Below the pieces are notes generated by a model. That model was not told the origin of the DNA. It ran no database searches and saw only the letters and a list, made by a program, of their open reading frames with translations. From NCBI RefSeq assembly GCF_900129555.1, contig NZ_FQWC01000006.1, positions 186,001 through 250,000 of the forward strand: 64,000 nt of DNA. Reading direction: 5' to 3'. Within the stretch, counting starts at the first letter, position 1; every line of letters starts with the position of its first letter. Source of the DNA: Flavobacterium defluvii (GTDB taxonomy: Bacteria > Bacteroidota > Bacteroidia > Flavobacteriales > Flavobacteriaceae). Below, piece by piece: positions 51,355-59,979 of the stretch. The position numbers and the translations under genes were made by a program.

Positions 51355-51362
51355 CAAATATA
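51355..51362 (-). promoter_or_regulatory. Promoter -7 box of the FAD/Fe-S oxidoreductase gene
   Basis: TATATTTG on the minus strand matches TAnnTTTG, 48 bases before the start codon. Confidence 0.5.
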
Positions 51363-51504
51363 AAAATATAGCAGGTTAAAATGGTATTAATTGAGAATTT
51401 ATCTCCGTATACATTATATTTTATAAAATTAAAACCGAATTCTATAAACCACCCAAATACCGAAATCGTAATTTTAAGATTTTACATTTTTACGCCTTAT
51501 TATT

Positions 51505-52317
51505 ATGGAAAATTTCGTTCAGGATGTCTTTAAACATTTAGAAAACTATTATTACAGCATTGTCGATCTTACGCCAAAATTTATTCTGGCTGTTGTCGTC
51601 ATTCTTGTTTCGTGGTTTCTTGCAACGCGAATTGGACTTTTTGCCGGAAACCGACTAAAAGCCAGAATGCACGACCGACTTCTGGCGACTTTCATTGCCC
51701 GTTTAATTAAATCGGTTCTGATTATTATTGGGGTTTTGTTCATGTTCAAGATTATTGGTCTTGACGGCGTTGCCCAAAGTATGCTTGCCGGAGCCGGAAT
51801 CTCAGCTTTTGTAATTGGTTTTGCGCTTAAAGATATTGGAGAAAATTTCCTTGCCGGAATTCTGCTAGCTTTCAAACGTCCGTTTTCTATTGGTGATATT
51901 ATCGAAAGCAACGGTGTAAAAGGTGAAGTCATCAACCTCAACCTGCGCGATACCGAAGTAAAAAGCGATTCGAAAATCATTTATATTCCAAACGCGCTTC
52001 TTATAAAAAACACTTTAATTAATTACAACAGCGAAGGTTTTCTGCTCCAGACTTTCACAGTCGGACTCGAATATGGTTCTGATTATACCCGCGCCATCGA
52101 ACTCGTAAAAGAAGTTCTGGGCAACAGCGAAGAAGTAACCGAAAAAGACCACGAAAACTCCGCCGTTATTACCGATGTCATTGCTGGAGGGATTATTCAG
52201 CTTAATGTTCGCTATTGGGTTAAAACCGCATCAACGATTCAAAATTCTGAATGCCGTTCTAAAATTATTGCTGCAGTTTTGAAGAAGCTGAAAGAAAATG
52301 AGTTTGTGCTTAAATAA
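51505..52317 (+). CDS. Small-conductance mechanosensitive channel (MscS family)
   Basis: A 270-residue MscS-type channel that opens on membrane tension to release osmolytes. Three membrane helices are visible (about 22-42, 66-88, 92-125). The third is the pore helix AQSMLAGAGISAFVIGFALKDIGENFLAGILL, rich in Ala and Gly. The beta domain follows with PFSIGDIIESNGVKGEVINLNLRDTEVKSDSKIIYIPNALLIKNTLINY. The length is close to E. coli MscS (286). Its TAA stop codon is part of the first unit of an 8-base repeat array. Confidence 0.95.
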   Translation: MENFVQDVFKHLENYYYSIVDLTPKFILAVVVILVSWFLATRIGLFAGNRLKARMHDRLLATFIARLIKSVLIIIGVLFMFKIIGLDGVAQSMLAGAGISAFVIGFALKDIGENFLAGILLAFKRPFSIGDIIESNGVKGEVINLNLRDTEVKSDSKIIYIPNALLIKNTLINYNSEGFLLQTFTVGLEYGSDYTRAIELVKEVLGNSEEVTEKDHENSAVITDVIAGGIIQLNVRYWVKTASTIQNSECRSKIIAAVLKKLKENEFVLK

Positions 52318-52352
52318 GGTCCTAAGGTACTGAGACGCTAAGATTCTGAGGT
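52313..52352. repeat. Octamer array starting at the mscS stop codon
   Basis: AATAAGGT, CCTAAGGT, ACTGAGAC, GCTAAGAT, TCTGAGGT: five units in exact 8-base register. The TAA of the first unit is the mscS stop codon. Confidence 0.8.
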
Positions 52353-52432
52353 TTCTTCTCTACACGTTTGTCATCCTGAGCGAAGTCGAAGGCTTTATGA
52401 AACCAAAAATTGACGCAACTAATTCCTCACTC

Positions 52433-52525
52433 TTGTCATTTCAACCTAAGGGAGAAATCCTCGCACGCTGAGCACGCATTGTTGTGGAGTTTCGTGCGGA
52501 GATTTCTCCTCCGTCGAAATGACAA
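52433..52525. repeat. Gene-less palindrome with the same arms as the GIY-YIG element
   Basis: Left arm 52433-52467 (TTGTCATTTCAACC..., GGAGAAATCCTCGCACG) and inverted right arm 52493-52525 (CGTGCGGAGATTTCTCC...GAAATGACAA) share the words TTGTCATTTC, GGAGAAATC and CGCA with the arms at 18923-18968. About 25 bases lie between the arms. Just upstream (52369-52392) is the widespread word TGTCATCCTGAGCGAAGTCG, a degenerate form of which is at 18880-18897. The rest of 52526-52704 is AT-rich and holds nothing I recognise. Confidence 0.75.
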
Positions 52526-52704
52526 ACTGTATGGGAATTTAAATGAGTTTATTTTTTTACCACAATAAATATATTATTTTTCTTACTTTAAATTATTTTT
52601 TTTTGATACTTTTACGATTCTTAAACTACGACATACAGAATTTAATAATCTTTGCTATTGATGGATATTGAACAAAAATCCAACACTGGCTAAAATGTCT
52701 AGTT

Positions 52705-52938
52705 ATGATTAAAAACACACTTTCTAAAGAAACCGAAATCAAGCTTTTGAATTTTTTCAACGACAGAATTGATCCTGTTGAAATGGCTAGAACATTAAGG
52801 CAGGTAAATTTCACACTCGCTTTATGTGTTTTGAGCGAACATGAAACATTTCAAAGCGAAATCATCAGATTAAGAGACAGTTTTTATTGGCTCAATGAAT
52901 TAGCAGAAACTTTAAATCCTTATTTGGATTTGGAGTAA
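52705..52938 (+). CDS. Small hypothetical protein
   Basis: A 77-residue soluble protein, MIKNTLSKETEIKLLNFFNDRIDPVEMARTLRQVNF and so on, predicted to be all helical and acidic at its C-terminus (NPYLDLE). No family is recognised. A terminator directly after it and the clean length suggest a real gene. The overlapping minus-strand frame at 52626-52814 is less convincing. Confidence 0.65.
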   Translation: MIKNTLSKETEIKLLNFFNDRIDPVEMARTLRQVNFTLALCVLSEHETFQSEIIRLRDSFYWLNELAETLNPYLDLE

Positions 52939-52951
52939 TCGTTAAAAAAAG

Positions 52952-52984
52952 AAAGCCCTCGGTTTTTAATCGAGGGTTTTATTT
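52952..52984 (+). terminator. Terminator after the small gene
   Basis: AAAGCCCTCG (52952-52961), loop, CGAGGGTTTT (52971-52980), followed by ATTTTA. Confidence 0.8.
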
Positions 52985-53043
52985 TATGTCCTAATTTGTA
53001 TTTGTTAATTATCAATCCAGTAACAAATCTTCAATCCTTTAAT

Positions 53044-53499
53044 TTATATTTGATCAAATAAATCAATTAGAGCTAATATTGTACAAAGCGTATGCGCAGG
53101 TCTTTCTGAATCTTTAAAATCACCATCAACAACCGAAAACCTTAAAATTTCGGCGTTATTATTATTAAAAACAGATAAGATCTTAATAAAATTTAAAATT
53201 TCAGGCTTAATATAATGTTCGTATGCTTTTGGCAATTTTTGTTCGTCAACTTCCCATTTATAAGTATAATGATTATATTTTGAATCATTTATGTCATCGT
53301 AATAATCTTCTCTTATTTTTTTTATAATATCTAAATCATTTTCTACATCTAATTTAATTTTAACTCTGCCATATCTTTCTGCAGTTATTTTATATATTTC
53401 TTTTTCTCCAAATAAAGGCAATTTCGATACATCTATTTTTTTTAATAATTTATCACTTATTTTAGAGTAAACACTTCTTGGAATAATTTCAATATCCAT
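53044..53499 (-). CDS. Hypothetical protein
   Basis: A 151-residue soluble, acidic protein without signal peptide. It begins MDIEIIPRSVYSKISDKLLKKIDVSK, has a charged centre (IKKIREDYYDDINDSKYNHYTYKWEVDEQKLPKAYEHYIKPEILNF), and ends HTLCTILALIDLFDQI. No domain is recognised. It lies in a different direction from its left neighbour and upstream of no clear partner. Small acidic orphan genes of this kind are often immunity-like, but nothing here proves that. Confidence 0.65.
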   Translation of the reverse strand: MDIEIIPRSVYSKISDKLLKKIDVSKLPLFGEKEIYKITAERYGRVKIKLDVENDLDIIKKIREDYYDDINDSKYNHYTYKWEVDEQKLPKAYEHYIKPEILNFIKILSVFNNNNAEILRFSVVDGDFKDSERPAHTLCTILALIDLFDQI

Positions 53500-53648
53500 A
53501 ATCCTAAATTTATATTTATGCTTTATAAAAAAATTTCCGAGTTAATATTTATAGTTGAATCGAGCTTGTAAAAGCAAAGGCATTTTAAAATAAAAACCGC
53601 TTAAATCAAAATCTATGAAACGGCTTAAAATATTTTATAAAAAACAAA

Positions 53649-54605
53649 CTACTCCTTCCCCCAAATTCTTGTATTTAAATCCAGTTCATTAACAATATCA
53701 TGCATAAACTTAACGATGGAAATATCAGAAGTTAACAGATCTGGAACTAATAGCGACGAATGAATAGGCGCTTCAAAATAATTGTGAGACAAAGGAAAAG
53801 CGATATACATTTTAGAATGGATAAAAGAAATCGAAATGGTTTCTTCAGACTTGCTGTTTAAATCGAGAATCCTTTCCATCATGGCGGGCGTTAAAATGTA
53901 TCGCGCCTCAATTTGGTTTCTAGAATAAGTTACAAACTTATTATCAAATTCAGTATTTTCTAACTGTACAACTTCGGTGTTTCCAAAACTAAAAACATTT
54001 TTAGAAAACCACGCTCCAAGATTAGCGCCAAAACTTTTTGGGCGTACAACTGTCGAAACTTCAAAGTTTTTATTGAAATCAGCTACAAAAATAATTCCTT
54101 CAAAGATGGTATGCCATTCCGTTCTTGTCCCGTTTTTAGTTTGAGTTTCTGTTTTATATTCGGCGTTGACTTCGGCAAACCAAAAAGACGTTTTATCGGC
54201 TATTCCACTTACTAAATCCTCAGTATTGTAACGATCAGGTCTCGTAGTAAAAAGTTCTGAACTAATAAATTCATATTCTGGAACTCCACTTTGTGGCGCA
54301 AAAGTTAAATTTCCGTCAAAATTTTTGAATGCCGAAGCTAAAACTTTTGTTTTATAATCTACTTGGTATTTTATTGCTTCATCGTTTATTTTAAAATACA
54401 TTACAATTCCAACAATTAAAGGAATTATTCCTAAAATTACTGCAAAACCACCTAATCCTATAAATATACTTACAGCTATAATTAATGCCGCAAGACCAAA
54501 TAATATATAGCTGGTTTTATAAGTTTCAGCTATTTTTTTCCTATCAACTTCTAAGGCATTCAAAACCTCTTGCAAGGCTGTATTCGAATTTATTTCTGAA
54601 TCCAT
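53649..54605 (-). CDS. DUF3137 membrane protein
   Basis: A 318-residue protein with two adjacent membrane helices near the N-terminus (about 29-46 and 48-70: YILFGLAALIIAVSIFIGLGGFAVILGIIPLIVGIVMYF) and a large soluble domain with the DUF3137 words FTTRPDRYNTEDLVSGIADKTSFWFAEVNAEYK and TEWHTIFEGIIFVADFNKNF. Function is unknown. It overlaps the LemA gene by one base (stop/start), and this LemA-DUF3137 pair is frequent in Bacteroidota, so the proteins likely work together at the membrane. Confidence 0.9.
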   Translation of the reverse strand: MDSEINSNTALQEVLNALEVDRKKIAETYKTSYILFGLAALIIAVSIFIGLGGFAVILGIIPLIVGIVMYFKINDEAIKYQVDYKTKVLASAFKNFDGNLTFAPQSGVPEYEFISSELFTTRPDRYNTEDLVSGIADKTSFWFAEVNAEYKTETQTKNGTRTEWHTIFEGIIFVADFNKNFEVSTVVRPKSFGANLGAWFSKNVFSFGNTEVVQLENTEFDNKFVTYSRNQIEARYILTPAMMERILDLNSKSEETISISFIHSKMYIAFPLSHNYFEAPIHSSLLVPDLLTSDISIVKFMHDIVNELDLNTRIWGKE

Positions 54606-55162
54606 TAATTATTAAATAGTTCTTTTGCATTAATATTTTTACGCTCTTCTTCTGGCGTTTCGAGTACACCAATTTTAGTGTAACCAAGCATTCCTGTAAA
54701 CATATTGCCTGGAAACATCATAATAGCATTATTATAATCGGTCACTACTGCATTGTATGTTCTTCTTGCAGCTGCAATTTGTTCTTCACTTTCTGTCCAT
54801 GTCGTCTGTAAGTTTAAGAAATTTGTATTGGCTTTCAAATCTGGATAATTTTCAACTGTTATCATCAAACCTTTTACCGCCGAACTTAATTTGGTATCTA
54901 AACTCGCTTTCTCTTCATCGGTCAAAGTTCCCGAAGTTGCTTTTGCACGGAGCTCAACGATTTTAGTTAAAGTACTTTGTTCGTAATTGGTGTATTGTTT
55001 TACGACTTCAACTAGATTGGGAATCAAATCGAAACGCTTTTTCAGCATTACATCAATTGCAGAGAAAGCATTTGTAACCTGATTTCTTTTTCCGATAAGT
55101 GAATTATAGATTACGATTCCGATAATAAAAAGGAAAACAAAAAGTCCAATAATTACTAACAT
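54605..55162 (-). CDS. lemA: LemA family protein
   Basis: A 185-residue protein with one N-terminal membrane helix (LVIIGLFVFLFIIGIVIYNSLI) and the LemA helical bundle: RNQVTNAFSAIDVMLKKRFDLIPNLVEVVKQYTNYEQSTLTKIVELRA (about 25-73), NLQTTWTESEEQIAAARRTYNAVVTDYN, and the C-terminal FPGNMF. Function of LemA proteins is not settled. It is the first gene of the two-gene unit with DUF3137. A minus-strand TATATTTG box lies at 55193-55200. Confidence 0.95.
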   Translation of the reverse strand: MLVIIGLFVFLFIIGIVIYNSLIGKRNQVTNAFSAIDVMLKKRFDLIPNLVEVVKQYTNYEQSTLTKIVELRAKATSGTLTDEEKASLDTKLSSAVKGLMITVENYPDLKANTNFLNLQTTWTESEEQIAAARRTYNAVVTDYNNAIMMFPGNMFTGMLGYTKIGVLETPEEERKNINAKELFNN

Positions 55163-55192
55163 GATTTTATTTTTTTAAATTGGTTATTTGGG

Positions 55193-55200
55193 CAAATATA
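55193..55200 (-). promoter_or_regulatory. Promoter -7 box of lemA
   Basis: TATATTTG on the minus strand matches TAnnTTTG, 30 bases before the lemA start codon. Confidence 0.5.
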
Positions 55201-55367
55201 TAGAAAAGATAGTTAGTTTGAATTTTATTATTTAGGATTTTTACCACAAATTATTATTTCATAATAATGAATTGAAAAATAAAAATTGTCTAAAATCTAT
55301 AGCTTTATATCCAAAATAATCCCATTTTAGCGTTTCCAAATTAATTGCGTTTTTAAGATTACTCGAA

Positions 55368-56576
55368 ATGAATAAAAATATAAAAGCTCTCTACGAAATT
55401 GCTCAAAAAGAGACTCGAAAAATATTAGGCTTAATGTCAGGAACTTCACTTGACGGACTCGATATTGCTCTTTGCGAAGTTTCGGGCGAAGGCGGAAATA
55501 CGGTTATCAAAATCCAGCAGTTTGAAACCATTGATTACAATGACGATATTAAAACCGAAATCAGAAAAGTATTTGCGCAGAAAACAATCGATTTTCAGCA
55601 TTTGGTTTTATTAAACGAATGGATTGCAAACCTCCACGCAGGAATGATCAACGATTGTCTTTCAAAATGGAATATTCCCGCAAGTGAAGTTGATTTAATC
55701 GCTTCGCACGGACAAACGGTTCTGCACACGCCAAAGTTTTTGCATCAGCAGGAAAAATTTCCAAACGCCACTTTGCAAATTGGCGACGGGGATCATATTG
55801 CGGTAAAAACAGGAATTATAACTCTTTCTGATTTCAGGCAAAAACATGTTGCTGCTGGTGGCGAAGGAGCGCCTCTTGCGGTTTACGGCGATTATTTATT
55901 ATTCAGTAAAAAAGGCGAAAACCGAATTATGCTCAACATGGGCGGAATCGCCAATTTTACTTATTTGCCCGCTTCTCAAAACGCCGAGGAAGTTTTTGTA
56001 ACCGATACCGGAACAGCAAATACTTTAATTGATATTTTCACTAAACAATTTTTTCCTGAAAAAAGCTTCGATAAAGATGCCGAAATCGCTAAAAGCGGAA
56101 CTGTAAATCAGGGACTTTTAAGCGAATTAAAAAGTAATGCTTTCTTTCAAAAAAGCTTCCCAAAAACAATTGGTCAGGAATTATTCAATCATGATTTTGT
56201 GAATTCTGCTTTGGTAAAATTAGGTTTACAAAACATTTCGGCACCAGATTTGCTTGCGACTTTAACACGCCTTAGTGCCGAAACGATTGCCGAAGCGATT
56301 TTGTTTGTAGTAAAAAACACTAAAACTGCAATTGAAGAGTTTACAATATATATGTCTGGCGGAGGCGCACGAAATCCTTTATTAGTAAGCTGGTTAAAAG
56401 AATTGCTTTCATGCAGATTTGAAACCAGCGACGTTCTCGGAATTTCGGGCGATGCTAAAGAAGCAGTTTTATTTGCTGTTTTGGCCAATGAAACCGTGGC
56501 GGGAGGAAATTATAATTTTGGTTCAAAAAAAGGAATTCCATCGGTAACAATGGGGAAAATTTCTTTTCCAGATTAA
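55368..56576 (+). CDS. anmK: Anhydro-N-acetylmuramic acid kinase
   Basis: Phosphorylates and opens 1,6-anhydro-MurNAc from cell-wall turnover to MurNAc-6-phosphate. The 402-residue protein has the signature KILGLMSGTSLDGLDIALCEV (about 18-38), IASHGQTVLHTP, the Asp base region TLQIGDGDHIAVKTGIITLSDFRQKHVAAGGEGAPL, MLNMGGIANFTYLP, VTDTGTANTLID, and MSGGGARNPLL near the C-terminus. It heads a run of plus-strand genes that includes a GHL10 hydrolase, an AmpG-like permease and a GH3 hexosaminidase. Confidence 0.96.
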   Translation: MNKNIKALYEIAQKETRKILGLMSGTSLDGLDIALCEVSGEGGNTVIKIQQFETIDYNDDIKTEIRKVFAQKTIDFQHLVLLNEWIANLHAGMINDCLSKWNIPASEVDLIASHGQTVLHTPKFLHQQEKFPNATLQIGDGDHIAVKTGIITLSDFRQKHVAAGGEGAPLAVYGDYLLFSKKGENRIMLNMGGIANFTYLPASQNAEEVFVTDTGTANTLIDIFTKQFFPEKSFDKDAEIAKSGTVNQGLLSELKSNAFFQKSFPKTIGQELFNHDFVNSALVKLGLQNISAPDLLATLTRLSAETIAEAILFVVKNTKTAIEEFTIYMSGGGARNPLLVSWLKELLSCRFETSDVLGISGDAKEAVLFAVLANETVAGGNYNFGSKKGIPSVTMGKISFPD

Positions 56577-56589
56577 AATAAATAAGGTA

Positions 56590-56653
56590 GCCGCAAATTC
56601 ACGAATTATTTTTTTTTAATACTTTAAGAAAATAAAATTCGTGAATTCGTGGC
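56590..56653. repeat. Inverted pair of the GCCACGAATTCACGAATT element (variant)
   Basis: GCCGCAAATTCACGAATT at 56590-56607 and AATTCGTGAATTCGTGGC at 56636-56653. Confidence 0.85.
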
Positions 56654-56670
56654 AGAAAAAAAATTAAGCC

Positions 56671-56678
56671 TATTTTTG
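56671..56678 (+). promoter_or_regulatory. Promoter -7 box of the GHL10 gene
   Basis: TATTTTTG matches TAnnTTTG. Transcription would begin near 56685, after the ATG at 56683, which favours the start at 56704. Confidence 0.5.
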
Positions 56679-56703
56679 GTTCTTGTTAAAATTAAAGATT
56701 AAA

Positions 56704-58275
56704 ATGCATAAAAATCAGCACTTACTATACTCTATCATATTCTTATTTTTCTTTGGATGGCAATCAAATTCTCAAGAAAAAACGATGCATCCTAAAAATG
56801 AATTTAGAGGTGTCTGGATTGCGACGGTAGTAAATATTGACTGGCCAAAAACGGCTGCTGATATGGTCGAAAAAGAAAAAGCTGATTATCTTGAGATTTT
56901 AAATACCTATAAAAAACTAAACTACAACGCTGTTATTGTTCAAATTAGAAGTGTTGGCGATGCTTTTTATCCATCTGAATTTGCTCCATGGTCACGATTT
57001 TTAACCGGAAAAGAAGGTGCTGCCCCAAATCCGTATTACGATGCATTGGCATGGATGATTGAAGAAGCACATAACAGAGGTTTTGAGTTTCACGCCTGGC
57101 TGAATCCGTATCGTGCCACTTTCGACTTAAACAAACAGCAATTAAGTCCAAATCACGACATTTTTAAACATCCTGAATGGATGATCGAATACGGCGGAAA
57201 ATATTATTACGATCCTGCATTACCGGAAGTTCAGGCACATTTAACTAAAGTTGTAAAAGAAGTTGTAGACAAATACGATATCGATGCCATTCATTTTGAT
57301 GATTATTTTTATCCGTATGCCGTTCCCGGAAAAGTATTTAACGATACGGCATCTTACAAAAAATATGGTTCAGGTTTAAGCCTTGCCGATTGGCGTCGTG
57401 CTAATGTGAGCAACTTTGTACGCAACATTTCTACAACAATAAAAGCAAGTAAACCTTGGGTTCAGTTCGGAATAAGTCCGTTTGGGGTTTGGCGAAATAA
57501 ATCTCAGGATCCGAGAGGTTCTGAAACGCAGTCGACTTCAAACTACGATGATTTATATGCGGATCCGGTTTTATGGATGGACCAGAAATGGATAGATTAT
57601 ATACTTCCTCAATTGTATTGGAGTATGAATAATCCCAGAGCTTCTTATTCTAAATTGGTAAAATGGTGGTCTGAAAATTCCAACAACACAGCAGTTTACA
57701 TCGGGCATGCTTCTTACAAAATCAGAGGCGACGCAGATAAAAGCTGGAATTTTGCTTATGAAATTCCAAACCAAATTGATTTTGCGAGAAGCTTTAAAAA
57801 TGTTTCAGGAAGTGCTTATTTCAGTGCCAAATGGTTCATGGATAAAAACTTTGATATTGTACGTATTTTAGAAGAAAACCAATATAAATACCCGGCGCTT
57901 CCGGCTGCGGTGCCAAATTTAAAACGTATTATTATCGATAATCCGGTTATTACAGAATTTGCAAAAGATACTTTAAAATACACGTTTAGCATTAAAAGTC
58001 CGCTTAATACAAAAGTGCGTTATATTGTGATTTATGGCGGAGAACACATTTCAAAAGTCAACACAACCGACGCCACAAAAATTATTGACAAAGTTCGGGC
58101 TGTTGAAAAAGATGGTGTAATATCATTTTCTATCCCATCAGAAAAAATCAATATGTACAAAGCTTGTGCAGTAACATTTATTGATTATTTTGCAAACGAA
58201 AGTTCACCTGCATACGCGGACATAAAAAATAATTTTAAAATTTATTCCCCAGCTCAGCCTAATGAAAACAGATAA
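56704..58275 (+). CDS. GHL10-family glycoside hydrolase (DigH/YngK-like)
   Basis: A 523-residue exported protein (signal peptide to about residue 24, HLLYSIIFLFFFGWQSNSQ). The GHL10/DUF187 barrel starts at EFRGVWIATVVNIDWP and contains NAVIVQIRSVGDAFYPS, FHAWLNPYRATFD, DIDAIHFDDYFYPY (acidic pair in HFDDYF), VQFGISPFGVW and DYILPQLYWS. A C-terminal beta domain follows from about 415. E. coli DigH of this family cleaves denuded peptidoglycan strands. The neighbours AnmK, AmpG and GH3 support a cell-wall role, but the reaction here is inferred. It overlaps the AmpG-like gene by 14 bases. Confidence 0.9.
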   Translation: MHKNQHLLYSIIFLFFFGWQSNSQEKTMHPKNEFRGVWIATVVNIDWPKTAADMVEKEKADYLEILNTYKKLNYNAVIVQIRSVGDAFYPSEFAPWSRFLTGKEGAAPNPYYDALAWMIEEAHNRGFEFHAWLNPYRATFDLNKQQLSPNHDIFKHPEWMIEYGGKYYYDPALPEVQAHLTKVVKEVVDKYDIDAIHFDDYFYPYAVPGKVFNDTASYKKYGSGLSLADWRRANVSNFVRNISTTIKASKPWVQFGISPFGVWRNKSQDPRGSETQSTSNYDDLYADPVLWMDQKWIDYILPQLYWSMNNPRASYSKLVKWWSENSNNTAVYIGHASYKIRGDADKSWNFAYEIPNQIDFARSFKNVSGSAYFSAKWFMDKNFDIVRILEENQYKYPALPAAVPNLKRIIIDNPVITEFAKDTLKYTFSIKSPLNTKVRYIVIYGGEHISKVNTTDATKIIDKVRAVEKDGVISFSIPSEKINMYKACAVTFIDYFANESSPAYADIKNNFKIYSPAQPNENR

Positions 58276-59587
58276 CAAACCGTGGTTTTGGATTCCGCTT
58301 CTTAATTTTGCTTCCGGATTGCCCTACGCCGTAATTATTTCGGTTTCGGTAATTATGTACAAAAACCTAGGAATTTCAAATGAAGATATTGGAGTTTACA
58401 CCAGTTTGTTATATCTGCCTTGGGTTATAAAACCACTTTGGAGTCCGTTTATTGAATTAACCGGAACCAAAAGAAAATGGTTTTTATCCATGCAGTTATT
58501 AATTTCGATTGCCTTTTTATTAGTCGGATTTACAATCCCTGTTAATGGATTTTTCATGATGACGCTGGCTATTTTCTGGGTGGCCGCTTTTGCTTCGGCT
58601 TCAAACGATATTGCGAGCGATGGTTTTTATTTATTGGTTTTACCAAAAGAACAGCAGTCTTTTTTCCTCGGAATCAGAAGTACTTTTTACAGACTTTCGA
58701 TGTTAGCCGGAAACGGATTAATTGTACTTTTTGCCGGATATTTAGAACATAAATATGGTGATAATACAAAAGCCTGGTCATACACAATGATTATTGTGGG
58801 GCTTTTAATGACTTTTATCACACTTTATAATTTTGTTTTTACACCAAAAAATGAAATAAATGCAGCCGAAAATAAAGATTCACATCATCATCATCAAAGT
58901 TTTGCAACGATATTTGTAAGTTTCTTCAAGAAAAAACAAATTGGATTAATTCTGGCTTTTATTTTGGTTTTCAGATTAGGAGAATCACAATTACTTAAAA
59001 TGTTAAGTCCGTTTTTGCTTGACAAAAAAGAATTAGGCGGAATGGGATTAGATACCGAATCTGTTGGAATTATCTACGGAACATTGGGGATTTTTGCTTT
59101 AACTATTGGCGGAATTTTAGGTGGAATGGCTATTTCAAAACACGGACTTACAAAATGGATGCTGCCTATGTTTTTAGCGATGCATCTGCCAATCCTTGGT
59201 TTTATTGGATTAGCTCATTTTCAGCCGCAAGAACTTTTTCATCTTCATATAAATTTATACTTTTTTGAAATAAATTCGCCATTAAATCTTTATACTTGCA
59301 TTACCGTTATTCTTGAACAATTTGGTTACGGTTTTGGATTTACAGGTTTTATGATGTATTTGATTCATGTTGCCGAAGGAGAATCAAAAACAGCGCATTA
59401 TGCACTTGCAACCGGTTTTATGGCATTAGGAATGATGCTTCCGGGAATGTTAAGCGGTTTTATACAACAATTTTTAGGCTATCAAAATTTCTTTATTTGG
59501 GTTTTTATAGCGACAATTCCAGGTCTTATTTTATCACGTTTTTTAATTTTCCCGAAAGATTTTGGGAAAAAATCAGAAGAAGTTTAA
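58262..59587 (+). CDS. AmpG-like muropeptide permease (MFS)
   Basis: A 441-residue major facilitator with about twelve membrane helices. AmpG-type words are FWIPLLNFASGLPYAVIISVSVIMYKNLGISNEDIGVYTSLLYLPWVIKPLWSPFIE (about 7-63) and the loop FASASNDIASDGFYLLVLPKEQQSFFLGIRSTFYRLSMLAGNG (about 113-155). AmpG imports anhydromuropeptides released from the wall. A His-rich stretch (HHHHQ) marks the central cytoplasmic loop. Its start lies 14 bases inside the GHL10 gene, so the two are coupled. The context supports muropeptide uptake. Confidence 0.87.
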   Translation: MKTDNKPWFWIPLLNFASGLPYAVIISVSVIMYKNLGISNEDIGVYTSLLYLPWVIKPLWSPFIELTGTKRKWFLSMQLLISIAFLLVGFTIPVNGFFMMTLAIFWVAAFASASNDIASDGFYLLVLPKEQQSFFLGIRSTFYRLSMLAGNGLIVLFAGYLEHKYGDNTKAWSYTMIIVGLLMTFITLYNFVFTPKNEINAAENKDSHHHHQSFATIFVSFFKKKQIGLILAFILVFRLGESQLLKMLSPFLLDKKELGGMGLDTESVGIIYGTLGIFALTIGGILGGMAISKHGLTKWMLPMFLAMHLPILGFIGLAHFQPQELFHLHINLYFFEINSPLNLYTCITVILEQFGYGFGFTGFMMYLIHVAEGESKTAHYALATGFMALGMMLPGMLSGFIQQFLGYQNFFIWVFIATIPGLILSRFLIFPKDFGKKSEEV

Positions 59588-59608
59588 CCCCAAATCAAAC
59601 TCTTACTT

Positions 59609-59950
59609 ATGGAAATCAATGAAAATCTGCAGGCCGAACGCAACCTAAAAGGTGCTGAGTTCGAAAAAACAGGAAATCTTGAAAAAGCAATTGAATTATA
59701 TGAGGAAAATGTCGCGGAAAGCTTTAAAGGAAATCATCCTTACGATCGATTAGCAACAATTTACAAAAACCAAAACGATCTCGATAACGAAATCAGGGTT
59801 TTAGAAAAAGCTATTGTAGTTTACGAAGAAATTACAATTGAAGACCGACTGGAAGGTTTACCAAAACTTTTCCGTTTTAAAAACCGATTGGAAAAAGCAA
59901 TTGAAACAAAAAAACAATTGGCAAAGCAAAAGAAAGCTAAACTGAAATAA
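59609..59950 (+). CDS. Small tetratricopeptide-like protein
   Basis: A 113-residue soluble helical protein: RNLKGAEFEKTGNLEKAIELYEENVAESF (12-40) and NHPYDRLATIYKNQNDLDNEIRVLEKAIVVYEE (about 42-74) are two consecutive TPR-like units with the usual G and A positions. The C-terminus is a basic helix (ETKKQLAKQKKAKLK). It is probably a protein-contact module. It starts 21 bases after the AmpG-like gene in the same direction. Confidence 0.8.
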   Translation: MEINENLQAERNLKGAEFEKTGNLEKAIELYEENVAESFKGNHPYDRLATIYKNQNDLDNEIRVLEKAIVVYEEITIEDRLEGLPKLFRFKNRLEKAIETKKQLAKQKKAKLK

Positions 59951-59979
59951 AAACCCAATCTAAAATATTTCGTAAAAGG

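Noticed and set aside
51552..51980. A 142-codon minus-strand frame opposite mscS
   Set aside because: The plus strand encodes the conserved MscS pore helix and beta domain here.
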